The notes: generated from the letters alone by a model not told the origin. 64,000 bases of DNA from Bordetella ansorpii (GCF_900078705.1 NZ_FKIF01000008.1:124001-188000); one strand, 5' to 3'; numbered from the stretch's first letter, positions 53,547 through 61,399 are shown. Made by a program: numbers and translations.

Positions 53547-54764
53547 ATGCCCCTGACCGACCTGGCTGTCCGCAATGCCAAGCCCGGCCCCCGCCTGCAA
53601 AAGCTTTCCGACGGGCGGGGCCTGCAATTGCACATCTCCCCAACCGGCTCCAGGCTCTGGCGCTGGGCCTATCGCTTCGACGGCAAGCAGAAACTGATGG
53701 CGCTGGGCGTCTATCCGGACATTTCCCTAGCCCAAGCGCGCCAGGCGGCCGATGCCGCCCGCAAGCTGCTGGCCACCGGCATCGACCCGATGGACCAGCG
53801 CAAGGCTGACAAACTCAACCGCCAGCAGGCTGTGGACAACACGTTCCAGGAAGTGGCCAAGCGGTGGTGGGCACATTGGTCGCCCTCGCGTAGCGCACGG
53901 CATGCGGAATACGTCATCCGGCGCTTGGAGTCGGATGTTTTCCCTGTTTTGGGCGAACGCCCCGTGGATCAAATCCAGGCTCCCGAGCTGGTGAAGATGA
54001 CCAAGGCCATCGAGGAGCGCGGAGCGCTCGACATTGCCAAGCGTTCTCTGCAAACCTGCGGGCAGGTGTTTCGTTACGCGATTGCACACGGCCACGCGAC
54101 CCGCAACCCCGCCACGGAAATCCGTCCGGGTGACATCCTCACAGCACGCAAGAAGCAGAACTACGCCCGTCTGGATGCCAAGGAGCTACCCGAGTTGCTG
54201 CGGCATATCGAGGTCTACCAAGGCAGCAGTGTTACCCGCTTGGCGATGAAGCTGATGGCGATGACCTTTGTTCGTACCAGCGAACTTATTGGGGCTCGCT
54301 GGGAAGAGTTCGATCTGGACAATGCCCGCTGGGACATCCCGGCCGAGCGGATGAAGATGAAATCGCCGCACATCGTTCTGCTTTCGCATCAGGCGGTGCA
54401 GTTACTGCGCAATTTGCATACGCTGACGGGGCATCGAGCCTTGCTGTTTCCTGGCGAGCGGAGTCATGAAAAGCCCATGTCGAACAACACAATCCTCAAG
54501 GCACTGGAGCGCATGGGGTACAAAGGTCGAATGACTGGCCATGGATTTCGGGGTATTGCTTCGACTGTTTTACATGAGCAGGGGTGGCCACATGAGCATA
54601 TCGAACTGCAGCTGGCGCATCAGGAACGCGACGATACGAGTGCTGCATACAACCATGCGTTGTATCTCAAGCACCGGGCCAAGATGATGCAATGGTGGTC
54701 TGATTACCTTGACCATTGTGTTCAAAATAGTGAAGTGGCAACTCTACATAAGAAGAGTGCTTGA
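53547..54764 (+). CDS. P4-type tyrosine integrase
   Basis: A 405-residue site-specific recombinase with the DUF4102 N-terminal arm-binding domain (MPLTDLAVRNAKPGPRLQKL), a core-binding domain (about 98-185) and a catalytic domain. Visible catalytic residues are Arg243, His332-x-x-Arg335, His358 and Tyr368. Such integrases insert genomic islands and P4-like satellites into tRNA 3' ends, consistent with tRNA-Ser 184 bases upstream. The start at 53547 follows AGAGGCGCC. Its direction, reading away from the tRNA into the island, is standard. Confidence 0.95.
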   Translation: MPLTDLAVRNAKPGPRLQKLSDGRGLQLHISPTGSRLWRWAYRFDGKQKLMALGVYPDISLAQARQAADAARKLLATGIDPMDQRKADKLNRQQAVDNTFQEVAKRWWAHWSPSRSARHAEYVIRRLESDVFPVLGERPVDQIQAPELVKMTKAIEERGALDIAKRSLQTCGQVFRYAIAHGHATRNPATEIRPGDILTARKKQNYARLDAKELPELLRHIEVYQGSSVTRLAMKLMAMTFVRTSELIGARWEEFDLDNARWDIPAERMKMKSPHIVLLSHQAVQLLRNLHTLTGHRALLFPGERSHEKPMSNNTILKALERMGYKGRMTGHGFRGIASTVLHEQGWPHEHIELQLAHQERDDTSAAYNHALYLKHRAKMMQWWSDYLDHCVQNSEVATLHKKSA

Positions 54765-54812
54765 CGTCGCCACACCCAGAATCTCGTAAGTAACCATACA
54801 CGGCGGGTTGCC

Positions 54813-55691
54813 ATGAAAAAAGCAGCAACCATCACCATGAATCGGCTGATCAAAGACCTTGTCGTTTGTCGATTCCAAAAAATACGGGAAATCTTGAACG
54901 ATGTCGTCAGCATGAAGATCATCATGAAAGAAGATGTTCCTGGAGGACGAGAGATTGCGAGCGTTAGTCTGACTAGGGAAGATAGTACGCATTGGAAGAT
55001 AGAATCGCCGGCCTTGCTTCCAAGGGAGGACATAGACTGGGAATCGGTCGATATGCCACTCGTGCTAGAAACAATGCGGGATCACGCCTTGAAGTACTGG
55101 CTTGAATTTGAGAGCCAGGAGTCTTGGGATGTCTGGGAGGAAACGGTCAGTCAATATCTTGAGGCCGGAGGGGCAGCTTTCGACTTTGAGGACGGAAAGC
55201 CTGGTGGCCTCGCTTTAACCGAGCACGGGTATGACGCCCATAAATATGCGCCCTTGTTCTCGTATGCCTATTATCTGCAAGCAAAAAAATTACTGAGCGA
55301 CAATGATGTCGATGGTGCAAGGTGCAGTGTAGAACGTGGGGTTGGCTGGCTCTTTCGGATGATTCCAAATCCGAAAATGCGCTATTCAGAACGAGCCAAG
55401 AACAACGGAAGGAAAAAGCATCAGAAGGCAGATGCCTTGAAAGCAAAGGTCATTGATCTACTCAAGGATACGTCTACCAATGATCTTCACGATAAGAAGG
55501 CCGGTATAGAGCGTATCGTTCTGCGGCTCAAATCCGACCATCAAGACTTGATAGAAGCAAGTGGCTTGGACGAATGGAATCTTGAGAGAGTAGTGGCTGA
55601 CTGGATACGACGTGATCCGGTCAAATTCCAACTCGGCACGCAGGACAGTCCATCCGTAGTCAAGGGGTCAAAAAAGCATCCTCGTACATGA
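54813..55691 (+). CDS. Island protein of unknown function
   Basis: A 292-residue soluble protein, acidic in the centre and Lys-rich near residues 195-215 (AKNNGRKKHQKADALKAK). The codon use is markedly more A+T-rich than the core genes, a sign of transfer. There is no good ribosome site before the ATG at 54813; an ATG at 54837 is the alternative. It occupies the same place as yfjH in E. coli CP4-57 (between int and alpA) and is of similar size, but similarity cannot be judged by eye. No function proposed. Confidence 0.75.
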   Translation: MKKAATITMNRLIKDLVVCRFQKIREILNDVVSMKIIMKEDVPGGREIASVSLTREDSTHWKIESPALLPREDIDWESVDMPLVLETMRDHALKYWLEFESQESWDVWEETVSQYLEAGGAAFDFEDGKPGGLALTEHGYDAHKYAPLFSYAYYLQAKKLLSDNDVDGARCSVERGVGWLFRMIPNPKMRYSERAKNNGRKKHQKADALKAKVIDLLKDTSTNDLHDKKAGIERIVLRLKSDHQDLIEASGLDEWNLERVVADWIRRDPVKFQLGTQDSPSVVKGSKKHPRT

Positions 55692-55759
55692 GGAGCGCAT
55701 GAGTCAAAATTTCTGAATTTGGCAAAAGTTAGGGTCTGGCGAGGCGCCAAAGCTATATT

Positions 55760-55792
55760 GATTCCACCGGAATTTCCGGGCTTTATGGAATC
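55760..55792. promoter_or_regulatory. Nested inverted repeats before the AlpA-like gene
   Basis: GATTCCA (55760-55766) and TGGAATC (55786-55792) are perfect inverted repeats enclosing a second palindrome CCGGA-ATT-TCCGG. The element ends 5 bases before the start codon. It is a candidate operator for autoregulation, or an RNA hairpin covering the ribosome site. Confidence 0.5.
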
Positions 55793-55797
55793 ACTAT

Positions 55798-56055
55798 ATG
55801 CAAATTGAAATGAAAGGTCAGGTGCTTTTGCACTGCCCCGAGGTTCAGGCCTTGACCGGCCTGTCCCGTTCCTCGTTATACGAGCGTCTCAATCCGCGCT
55901 CGCCCTACCACGATAGTAGCTTCCCGCAGCCGGTTCGTGTCGGCCAGTCTTCCGTGCGCTGGATTCCGAGCGAGGTGGAGTCGTGGGTTTTGTCGCGCCC
56001 CCGTGCTCTCGGGAAACGTAAAAGCGGCGCCAAGCTCGGCCAGGCCAAGGAGTAG
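55798..56055 (+). CDS. AlpA-like excisionase/transcriptional regulator
   Basis: An 85-residue winged-helix MerR/AlpA-type protein: LLHCPEVQALTGLSRSSLYE forms the DNA-binding helix pair, followed by FPQPVRVGQSSVRWIPSEVE and the tail ESWVLSRPRA. AlpA in CP4-57 turns on the integrase and promotes excision. The gene starts the module of replication genes and is followed 3 bases later by a small conserved-looking gene. Confidence 0.88.
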   Translation: MQIEMKGQVLLHCPEVQALTGLSRSSLYERLNPRSPYHDSSFPQPVRVGQSSVRWIPSEVESWVLSRPRALGKRKSGAKLGQAKE

Positions 56056-56058
56056 AGC

Positions 56059-56340
56059 ATGGACGATACTCCCCACGTCTCGAACAATGACGAAGCTCCC
56101 GAAGATCGCGACGAACTCGAAGTGCGTGTCGCGCAAGCCGAACGCGACGTGCAATTGTTCAACGAGCGCTACATGCTGATGCAGAAGGCCATCAAGGCGC
56201 ATGTGTTCAAGAACAAAGACGAAGCGCACGCCGATCTGCAAAAGCGCGGGTTCATCGGCGACCTGGAGCGTTTCAAGTCCCTCTGGATCGCCCGTCAATA
56301 CCGCGACAAGCGTAATGCAAAAAAACAAGACGGTTCGTAG
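56059..56340 (+). CDS. Small island protein (93 aa), unknown
   Basis: A 93-residue, highly charged, probably helical protein: acidic first 25 residues, then QAERDVQLFNERYMLMQKAI and a basic tail YRDKRNAKKQDGS. No family recognised. It starts 3 bases after the AlpA-like stop, so it is clearly in one operon with it and with the DUF3987 gene 62 bases downstream. Confidence 0.7.
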   Translation: MDDTPHVSNNDEAPEDRDELEVRVAQAERDVQLFNERYMLMQKAIKAHVFKNKDEAHADLQKRGFIGDLERFKSLWIARQYRDKRNAKKQDGS

Positions 56341-56402
56341 GAGCCTACTGACAAGCAGAAATTCCAGACGCCCTACGGGGCGTCATTTTTTAGGTACACA
56401 AC

Positions 56403-58013
56403 ATGATGAATGAAGAAAGACCCAAGGGCGGAATCCCCAGATACAACAAAAAATTCCGCAACAACCCGAACGACGGTTTGGCGCCCAAACCGAATTGCCT
56501 GGGCCTGCCCAACGAATTGCTCGAACAGTCGGGCAACACTCTAGCAAGCCGCTTTCCACCGAAAACACGCGAGCTGATCGAAGAACTCGCAGCAGAAGCG
56601 GAAACCAGCGCGGACATGGTGGCGGCGGCGGTGCTGGCGACCAGCGCCATTCCCATTCAACTGCTCTATGACGTGCAGTGCCCTCACATCGGTCGGAAGC
56701 CTACGTCGCTGTTTTGCTTTGCGATACTCGGCTCCGGGCTGCGCAAGAGCACAACCCTCAATAGCCTGACCAAAGTCCATAAAGAATTTCAAAATAGCCA
56801 AGTCGCCAAGGCGCAAGAAGACGACGATAGCGATGTGCGGATCATCGTCTGGGAAAAAAAGATGGGCGATCTGCGCAGGGACATCCGGAAGAACGCCCAT
56901 GACGAGGAGGCCCTTCGCGGGTTGAAAGAGCGGATGGTCGCCCTGAAAGCCGAAAAACCCAAAACGCGGAAATCCGGCGCGGGCATCATGCAGAAGGACA
57001 TCACTTGGTCGGCCATGGTGAAAAGCCTTGGCGAAGACGCGGAATGCACGTCCTGGGTACACGCTGACGCCTCGGCGTTTCTACCTAGCTTGACGCATAT
57101 TGCCCCCGGCCTGAACGAGCTGTGGGATGGCGTAACCCTTAATCGCAAGCGCACGACCACGGAACCTGTCTATGCCAGCGAGCCGCGCGGCTCGTTGTTC
57201 TGGGCGCTGCAAGAAGGACGCTTTCAGACTTTCGTAAAAAAACATGGCGCCGACATCGTGGATGTTGGCTTGGCCGCGCGTACCCTGATCGTCATCTGCC
57301 GCGAAGATGACAAACCGGGTAACGAAGAACCCCGTCGTTACGAAATCGCGCGCACGGCGCGGGATCGACACGACAGCATCCTGCGGCGCCTTTTTGTCCG
57401 CTACGAGGAGATGCTGGAGGCGGGCGCGATCACCCGCGAGGTGCTGGTGTTATCCGAGAAAGCAACTGAACAGTGGCATGCGGCCATGACGTGGATCAAG
57501 GCCGAAAGCCACGGCAAGGGTGCATTCCACAACATACGCCCTTTCGGCAACCGCTACATGGAGAACGTCGCGCGCGTCGCCGCGGTTCTGCACGTCATCG
57601 AAGGCAACACAGGGCATGAAATATCGGCGGATGTCCTGCAATACGCGATCCTGATCGTCATGCACTTCGGCGTCGAGCACGAAAAACTGTTCGGCTACGT
57701 TGAAAAACCACTACATGAGCAAGATGCGCAAAATGTTCTCCTCGGTCTTCAAACGCTCGTTATTCGCAGTCAGCACAACCAAAAATACGTCGGGGGATAC
57801 CAAACGGCTTTCAACATCAGCGATGTGAAGCGTAATGCACACGGCGGTCTCACATTGCGGTACAGCGAAAAGCGCATACGCATGGCACTCGACCACTTGG
57901 CCGATCAAGGGAAGATTGCCTGGTGGCCGGTAGATCAGCGGCAATACTTCCAGGTGTCCCCCCTGCTGTTGAACGAGTGGACAAGCCCGTCTGGGCTGTT
58001 TGTCTACGCCTGA
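56403..58013 (+). CDS. DUF3987 (YfjI-like) putative replication/ATPase protein
   Basis: A 536-residue protein of the DUF3987/YfjI type found in P4-like islands. A P-loop variant GSGLRKST lies at residues 110-117. An acidic, helical insertion follows (about 135-190), then SWVHADASAFLPSLTHIAPG, LNELWDGVTLNRKRTTTEPV and RFFVRYEEML-like motifs, with a C-terminal winged-helix-like part. Related proteins resemble primase-helicase ATPases, so a role in island replication is inferred. The product lies between AlpA-type and YfjJ-type genes, as in CP4-57. Confidence 0.8.
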   Translation: MMNEERPKGGIPRYNKKFRNNPNDGLAPKPNCLGLPNELLEQSGNTLASRFPPKTRELIEELAAEAETSADMVAAAVLATSAIPIQLLYDVQCPHIGRKPTSLFCFAILGSGLRKSTTLNSLTKVHKEFQNSQVAKAQEDDDSDVRIIVWEKKMGDLRRDIRKNAHDEEALRGLKERMVALKAEKPKTRKSGAGIMQKDITWSAMVKSLGEDAECTSWVHADASAFLPSLTHIAPGLNELWDGVTLNRKRTTTEPVYASEPRGSLFWALQEGRFQTFVKKHGADIVDVGLAARTLIVICREDDKPGNEEPRRYEIARTARDRHDSILRRLFVRYEEMLEAGAITREVLVLSEKATEQWHAAMTWIKAESHGKGAFHNIRPFGNRYMENVARVAAVLHVIEGNTGHEISADVLQYAILIVMHFGVEHEKLFGYVEKPLHEQDAQNVLLGLQTLVIRSQHNQKYVGGYQTAFNISDVKRNAHGGLTLRYSEKRIRMALDHLADQGKIAWWPVDQRQYFQVSPLLLNEWTSPSGLFVYA

Positions 58014-58026
58014 CCCTCATCCACCC

Positions 58027-58056
58027 TGCTATTTTGCTACGGATAGCAGAATAGCA
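58027..58056 (+). terminator. First of two tandem hairpins after the DUF3987 gene
   Basis: TGCTATTTTGCTA pairs with TAGCAGAATAGCA (12 of 13) around the loop CGGA. There is no T-run, but it stands 8 bases before a complete terminator. Confidence 0.55.
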
Positions 58057-58063
58057 GCGTCCC

Positions 58064-58100
58064 GCCCCCGATCAGGTGCATTCTGGTCGGGGGCTTTTTT
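58064..58100 (+). terminator. Rho-independent terminator after the DUF3987 gene
   Basis: GCCCCCGATCAG pairs with CTGGTCGGGGGC (one G-T pair), loop of 7, followed by TTTTTT. It separates the alpA-DUF3987 transcript from the Rep-like gene. Confidence 0.88.
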
Positions 58101-58142
58101 CTTCCATGTGCGCGGCGCCATGTATGTATATGAGGGAAAGAA

Positions 58143-58232
58143 ATGAAAAGCCAATATTTACACGATGTCGTGGATCTCGATCAAAGCAGACCGCTGGGGT
58201 TTGTCGTATTGGTGAATTGTGCTTCTTCTTAA
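58143..58232 (+). CDS. Possible 29-aa leader peptide upstream of the Rep-like gene
   Basis: A short frame with a strong ribosome site (GAGGGAAAG) directly before its ATG. It encodes MKSQYLHDVVDL, then a short hydrophobic end (GFVVLVNCASS). It lies between a terminator and the Rep-like gene with no other coding signal. It could be a translated leader or a genuine small protein; length makes this uncertain. Confidence 0.3.
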   Translation: MKSQYLHDVVDLDQSRPLGFVVLVNCASS

Positions 58233-58295
58233 CATATAAGAATAAAAGAACACTTCATTTCTTCCTCACTCCTACAACACACATGGAGAGAGGCC

Positions 58296-59387
58296 ATGAA
58301 CGAAGACTACCTGGAAATCGAATCCGACATCTATCATGAGATAGACCGATTTAACAATATCGAATCGACATACCGTACCAACAAGAGGCAGGACATCATC
58401 CATGCCGAATACGGCCAGATCAGCACCTTTGCCATCATCGAGCGATTCGTCAAGGAATGCATCAAGGCGAAGACACTGCCCTTTGATCTAGAAGTGTACG
58501 AACACAAAGGGCAACGTCGAAAGCGGTTGCATCGCTCTACGCTGGTGTATTTCTATCCGATGCTTAACGGAATGCTGCAAGCCTATGACGAACGGTTTAT
58601 CTACAGCCCTTACGTCGGTGCGTTCTTCACCATCTGCAAGCAACTGGAGATGTTGTCTGACTTCCGTTGGCTATCGGACATCTACAAGAAACCCATGCCT
58701 GGCGACATGAACTACCTGAACCAGTTCAACAAACTGGCATGGTCGATCAAGAAGCATTGCGAAGGCAAGGAATTCCAGGAAAAGCTCAAGGCGCAAGCAA
58801 GACGTGTCAAGGATAGGAAGGACGCGGTACTGGAATGGGAGCACAAGCTGTTCAAGTGGCACTCCAGGCATCTCCTCGTCCACCTTACGTTGAAATACAA
58901 GGAAGAATACAGAGAGGAACTTACGCCTGAAATCATGCAGGCTCTATGGGCGCGCCTGCTCAGAAACAAACGCATGAACAAGATGCTCAAGGGCATCAAG
59001 CATTATGTCTGGCGCATTGAGGCTGGTAACGATAAAGGCGGCATTCACATGCACGTGGTCATTGCCTACAACGGACGATCTCACGAAGACCAGAATATCG
59101 CCAAATACATCTGTACCTACTTCAATGAGAAGCTCACCAATGGCAAGGGCGATGCTCGCGCGGATAATTTCTTCAAGAAAAGCATTGCCCGTAGGGGATT
59201 TGGCGACGGCACCGGCCAGATCAACTGCTACGACATGGATAAGCGCAAGGGATTGCGTACTGCATTGCAGTATCTGGACAAGGCAGGCCAGGTATTGCAG
59301 TGTAAAGCGCATGAGCGGGTGAGAACATTCGGCATGAGCCAAATTCCTGAGCCATCTAACTTGGGAAGGCCTCGAAAGGATTTGTGA
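58296..59387 (+). CDS. YagK/YfjJ (inovirus Gp2-like) putative HUH replication initiator
   Basis: A 363-residue protein of the YagK/YfjJ C-terminal domain/inovirus Gp2 type. In the second half, the motifs of rolling-circle initiators appear in order: a strand HLLVHLTLKY (192-201), the HUH metal motif HMH (251-253) in GGIHMHVVIAY, and YLDK (326-329), which fits the catalytic YxxK motif. It should nick a replication or transfer origin and stay linked to the 5' end. Codon use is A+T-rich. GGAGAGAGG precedes the ATG. An SSB gene follows 91 bases later. Confidence 0.8.
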   Translation: MNEDYLEIESDIYHEIDRFNNIESTYRTNKRQDIIHAEYGQISTFAIIERFVKECIKAKTLPFDLEVYEHKGQRRKRLHRSTLVYFYPMLNGMLQAYDERFIYSPYVGAFFTICKQLEMLSDFRWLSDIYKKPMPGDMNYLNQFNKLAWSIKKHCEGKEFQEKLKAQARRVKDRKDAVLEWEHKLFKWHSRHLLVHLTLKYKEEYREELTPEIMQALWARLLRNKRMNKMLKGIKHYVWRIEAGNDKGGIHMHVVIAYNGRSHEDQNIAKYICTYFNEKLTNGKGDARADNFFKKSIARRGFGDGTGQINCYDMDKRKGLRTALQYLDKAGQVLQCKAHERVRTFGMSQIPEPSNLGRPRKDL

Positions 59388-59478
59388 TCCGTATATATCT
59401 TATGCATACATGCGACCGTCGTTGCCTTGGCTATGTACAAGCAATGGCGGTATTTTCACGAACCATACAGGCATCACC

Positions 59479-59883
59479 ATGAACTATGAATCCATCAATC
59501 ACATTCACGTCGTCGGCGAATTAGACCGAGATCCTGAAGTACGTCGGCAGCAGAACGGCCAGTTTGTCACGACCGTCATGGTCAAAACCACAGACCATTA
59601 CATCAAGACCAAGACGAAAGAGAAGGTCGAGGAGCATACCGTGCATCGAGCAGTCCTCTTCTATGATAATGCGGATACTGCCAGAAAACTAAAAGCGGGT
59701 GATGTCGTAGACATTGAGGGCACACTGAAGAAAAGGTCATATCAGGACAGGAATACCGGCGAGACCAAATTCTCCACGCAAATATCTGCCTCGTCGTTGA
59801 AAGTTATGTCGGGTACTCGCGGGAATTCGAAAACGGTGGATGATCCCTTTGCAAGCGCGGCGGAATTTGAAATTCCGTGGTAG
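59479..59883 (+). CDS. ssb: Single-stranded DNA-binding protein (island-encoded)
   Basis: A 134-residue OB-fold protein starting MNYESINHIHVVGELDRDPE, with KLKAGDVVDIEGTLKKRSYQ in strand 4-5 and a short tail ending AEFEIPW. The last three residues resemble the IPF tip that SSB proteins use to recruit partners, with Trp for Phe, but the tail is shorter and less acidic. Placed after the Rep-like gene, it probably coats single-stranded replication intermediates of the element. Confidence 0.88.
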   Translation: MNYESINHIHVVGELDRDPEVRRQQNGQFVTTVMVKTTDHYIKTKTKEKVEEHTVHRAVLFYDNADTARKLKAGDVVDIEGTLKKRSYQDRNTGETKFSTQISASSLKVMSGTRGNSKTVDDPFASAAEFEIPW

Positions 59884-59946
59884 GAATATATGGCTGCACG
59901 GACGGTTCTCACCGCCAATGCTTATTTAAGCGCACTGCAACGGTAT

Positions 59947-60075
59947 TCAGTAAAACCCGCCTGATGTATGTCTCCATATCGCGATGGCAATGATAACGAG
60001 GATTAGGGTGAAAACCCACTTGGGTTTGATGAAAAGAAGAACGAGGAGTCCTACGATCAGGATGGAAAACAGCAT
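59947..60075 (-). CDS. Small two-helix membrane protein (42 aa)
   Basis: A very short gene, MLFSILIVGLLVLLFI then KPKW then VFTLILVIIAIAIW and a polar tail RHTSGGFY. It forms two hydrophobic stretches separated by a positively charged turn, so a hairpin in the inner membrane is likely. It is third in a row of small minus-strand genes and 57 bases after the zinc-ribbon gene. No family recognised; the regular alternation of hydrophobic segments and turn argues against chance. Confidence 0.55.
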   Translation of the reverse strand: MLFSILIVGLLVLLFIKPKWVFTLILVIIAIAIWRHTSGGFY

Positions 60076-60132
60076 GGGATATCCGTGTGTCGTAAAGCGC
60101 CTATTCCCATGCTTGTCAGGACATGTTGTGTT

Positions 60133-60324
60133 TCATCGGAAGAAGAATGACCGCAACATGTCTTTCAGTAGAGGGCGGCACATTGTGTCGATTTTGAAAC
60201 TGGTTGCACCACACTTCTTGCAATAGTCAGGATTGGGGTTTAGAAGGACATCACCATTAGGAATCGTGGTTGACCATCTGCATGATTTGCACGTGTATTT
60301 TTTATAGCCGAAGGCCATTATCAT
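60133..60324 (-). CDS. Small zinc-ribbon protein (63 aa)
   Basis: A 63-residue protein with two CxxC knuckles, CKSC near residue 12 and CKKC near 35, spaced as in a zinc ribbon, and a basic aromatic C-terminus (LKDMLRSFFFR). AAGGGAAATGCC precedes the start. It lies 23 bases after the 117-residue membrane protein on the same strand. Function unknown; nucleic acid or protein binding is possible. Confidence 0.65.
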   Translation of the reverse strand: MIMAFGYKKYTCKSCRWSTTIPNGDVLLNPNPDYCKKCGATSFKIDTMCRPLLKDMLRSFFFR

Positions 60325-60347
60325 GGCATTTCCCTTGAGATCTGTTC

Positions 60348-60701
60348 TCAGCTTTGAGTTTTCTTCTTATATGTCACGGCCAACGTACGCATGACACGAT
60401 TCTTTCCGATCTCATAGTCGGGGCTCCACGTAATGAGACGGTGTATTCCTATTGCAGCTCCCGCAGCCAGACCAAAGAAGACGGTCGGCCCCAAAAGTCC
60501 CGTGGCCAATACAGAAGAGCGATATTGCGTGTAGGTCCGGCATCTCAAGCCTGCTCTCTCGATACGGCCTTCCACCTTGGTGACGACCTTACCCATGTCG
60601 GTAACGGCAACAACCTCGAAGTCCTTTTTATTGAGGATGAGTTCGTCGAGACGATCGTCGGTCAATTCGTCTGCTGTGTATTTCACGATATCGGTCGGCA
60701 T
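60348..60701 (-). CDS. Predicted membrane protein (117 aa), unknown
   Basis: A 117-residue protein. Residues 1-58 are polar (MPTDIVKYTADELTDDRLDE), residues about 62-90 are hydrophobic and glycine-rich (SSVLATGLLGPTVFFGLAAG), and the end is basic (VTYKKKTQS). The start is preceded by AAGGA with good spacing, overlapping the end of the open frame upstream. No family recognised. It is part of the small-protein cassette. Confidence 0.65.
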   Translation of the reverse strand: MPTDIVKYTADELTDDRLDELILNKKDFEVVAVTDMGKVVTKVEGRIERAGLRCRTYTQYRSSVLATGLLGPTVFFGLAAGAAIGIHRLITWSPDYEIGKNRVMRTLAVTYKKKTQS

Positions 60702-60709
60702 AAAAATCC

Positions 60710-60904
60710 TTAGGTATTTTTCTTAACCTTGTTAGTGATGCGAAATCCCAATTTTTCCCTTATCAGATGAAGCTCCTCTTGTTGCGGTTCATTGCCTCTT
60801 GGCTGTATCGCTGGGTGTTGATGTACTAAAAGCTCCTGAATAAGCGAAGGAATGGGTTCATCGGCAACTAATGCAGCAATGACATGATGGTCTGTGACAC
60901 GTGA
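60710..60904 (-). pseudogene. Possible remnant of an upstream gene in the small-protein cassette
   Basis: An open frame of 64 codons ending 8 bases before the 117-residue gene, at the spacing of a true operon gene. It reads as a plausible charged helical protein (LIQELLVHQHPAIQPRGNEP, then EELHLIREKLGFRITNKV), but has no ATG, GTG or useful TTG start and is preceded at once by an in-frame TAA. Either a decayed gene or a sequence error upstream. Confidence 0.35.
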
Positions 60905-61060
60905 TTAGTTCGGACGCCTACTGGGGTGCCGGTTCACACACCTCACACCTGCTAAGGTTTGTGGTGCTATAGGTGTTTACGGGTCTAAATTGTACTTCTT
61001 AAGTTCTTAACCTTCTAAAGCTCAAGCCCGACTATTAGGGTCGGATTTGAGGGGGAAGGT
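60905..61060. promoter_or_regulatory. Control region of the XRE regulator with ACACCT repeats
   Basis: ACACCT occurs twice in tandem (60938-60943, 60945-60950) and inverted as AGGTGT (60971-60976). A CCGAC/GTCGG hairpin lies near 61028-61044. These are candidate operator sites for autoregulation by the XRE protein. Composition shifts from A+T-rich to more G+C-rich from here on, marking a junction between island modules. Confidence 0.45.
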
Positions 61061-61399
61061 TTGGATACGGATCAACTAGCAGAGCGGATCGGACGCGCCA
61101 TCGCAACGCGACGAGCTGCTCGCGGTATGACACAGGAGGAGGTGGCCGAAAGGCTGGGCATCGGCCTAGCGGCGATTTCCCGTCTGGAGCGGGGCTTGAT
61201 CATGCCCACGGTCGGTCGGCTGGTTGAACTTGCCGAAATTTTTGAATGCAATGCAACAGACCTAATGAACCAGGTCAGCGTGGGTGCACATGATCAAGCC
61301 CAGCACTTGGTTCAGGTACTTTCAGGGTTGAGCGAGCATGATCGCTCTGTGCTCGTGGACGCTATGGAGCGTATCGCTGCCTGTCTGGGGCGCCGTTGA
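61061..61399 (+). CDS. XRE-family helix-turn-helix regulator
   Basis: A 112-residue repressor-like protein with a Cro/C1 domain at residues 5-62 (RAARGMTQEEVAERLGIGLA, ISRLERGLIMPTVGRLVELA) and a short helical C-terminus. The start is a TTG at 61061 behind GAGGGGGAAGG, since no in-frame ATG precedes the DNA-binding domain. It converges with the nuclease-like gene. It may control the neighbouring defence pair. Confidence 0.85.
   Translation: MDTDQLAERIGRAIATRRAARGMTQEEVAERLGIGLAAISRLERGLIMPTVGRLVELAEIFECNATDLMNQVSVGAHDQAQHLVQVLSGLSEHDRSVLVDAMERIAACLGRR

Noticed and set aside
59984-60226. 80-codon plus-strand frame after ssb
   Set aside because: It overlaps the 42-residue membrane protein and the zinc-ribbon gene on the other strand, has a poor start and a patchy composition.
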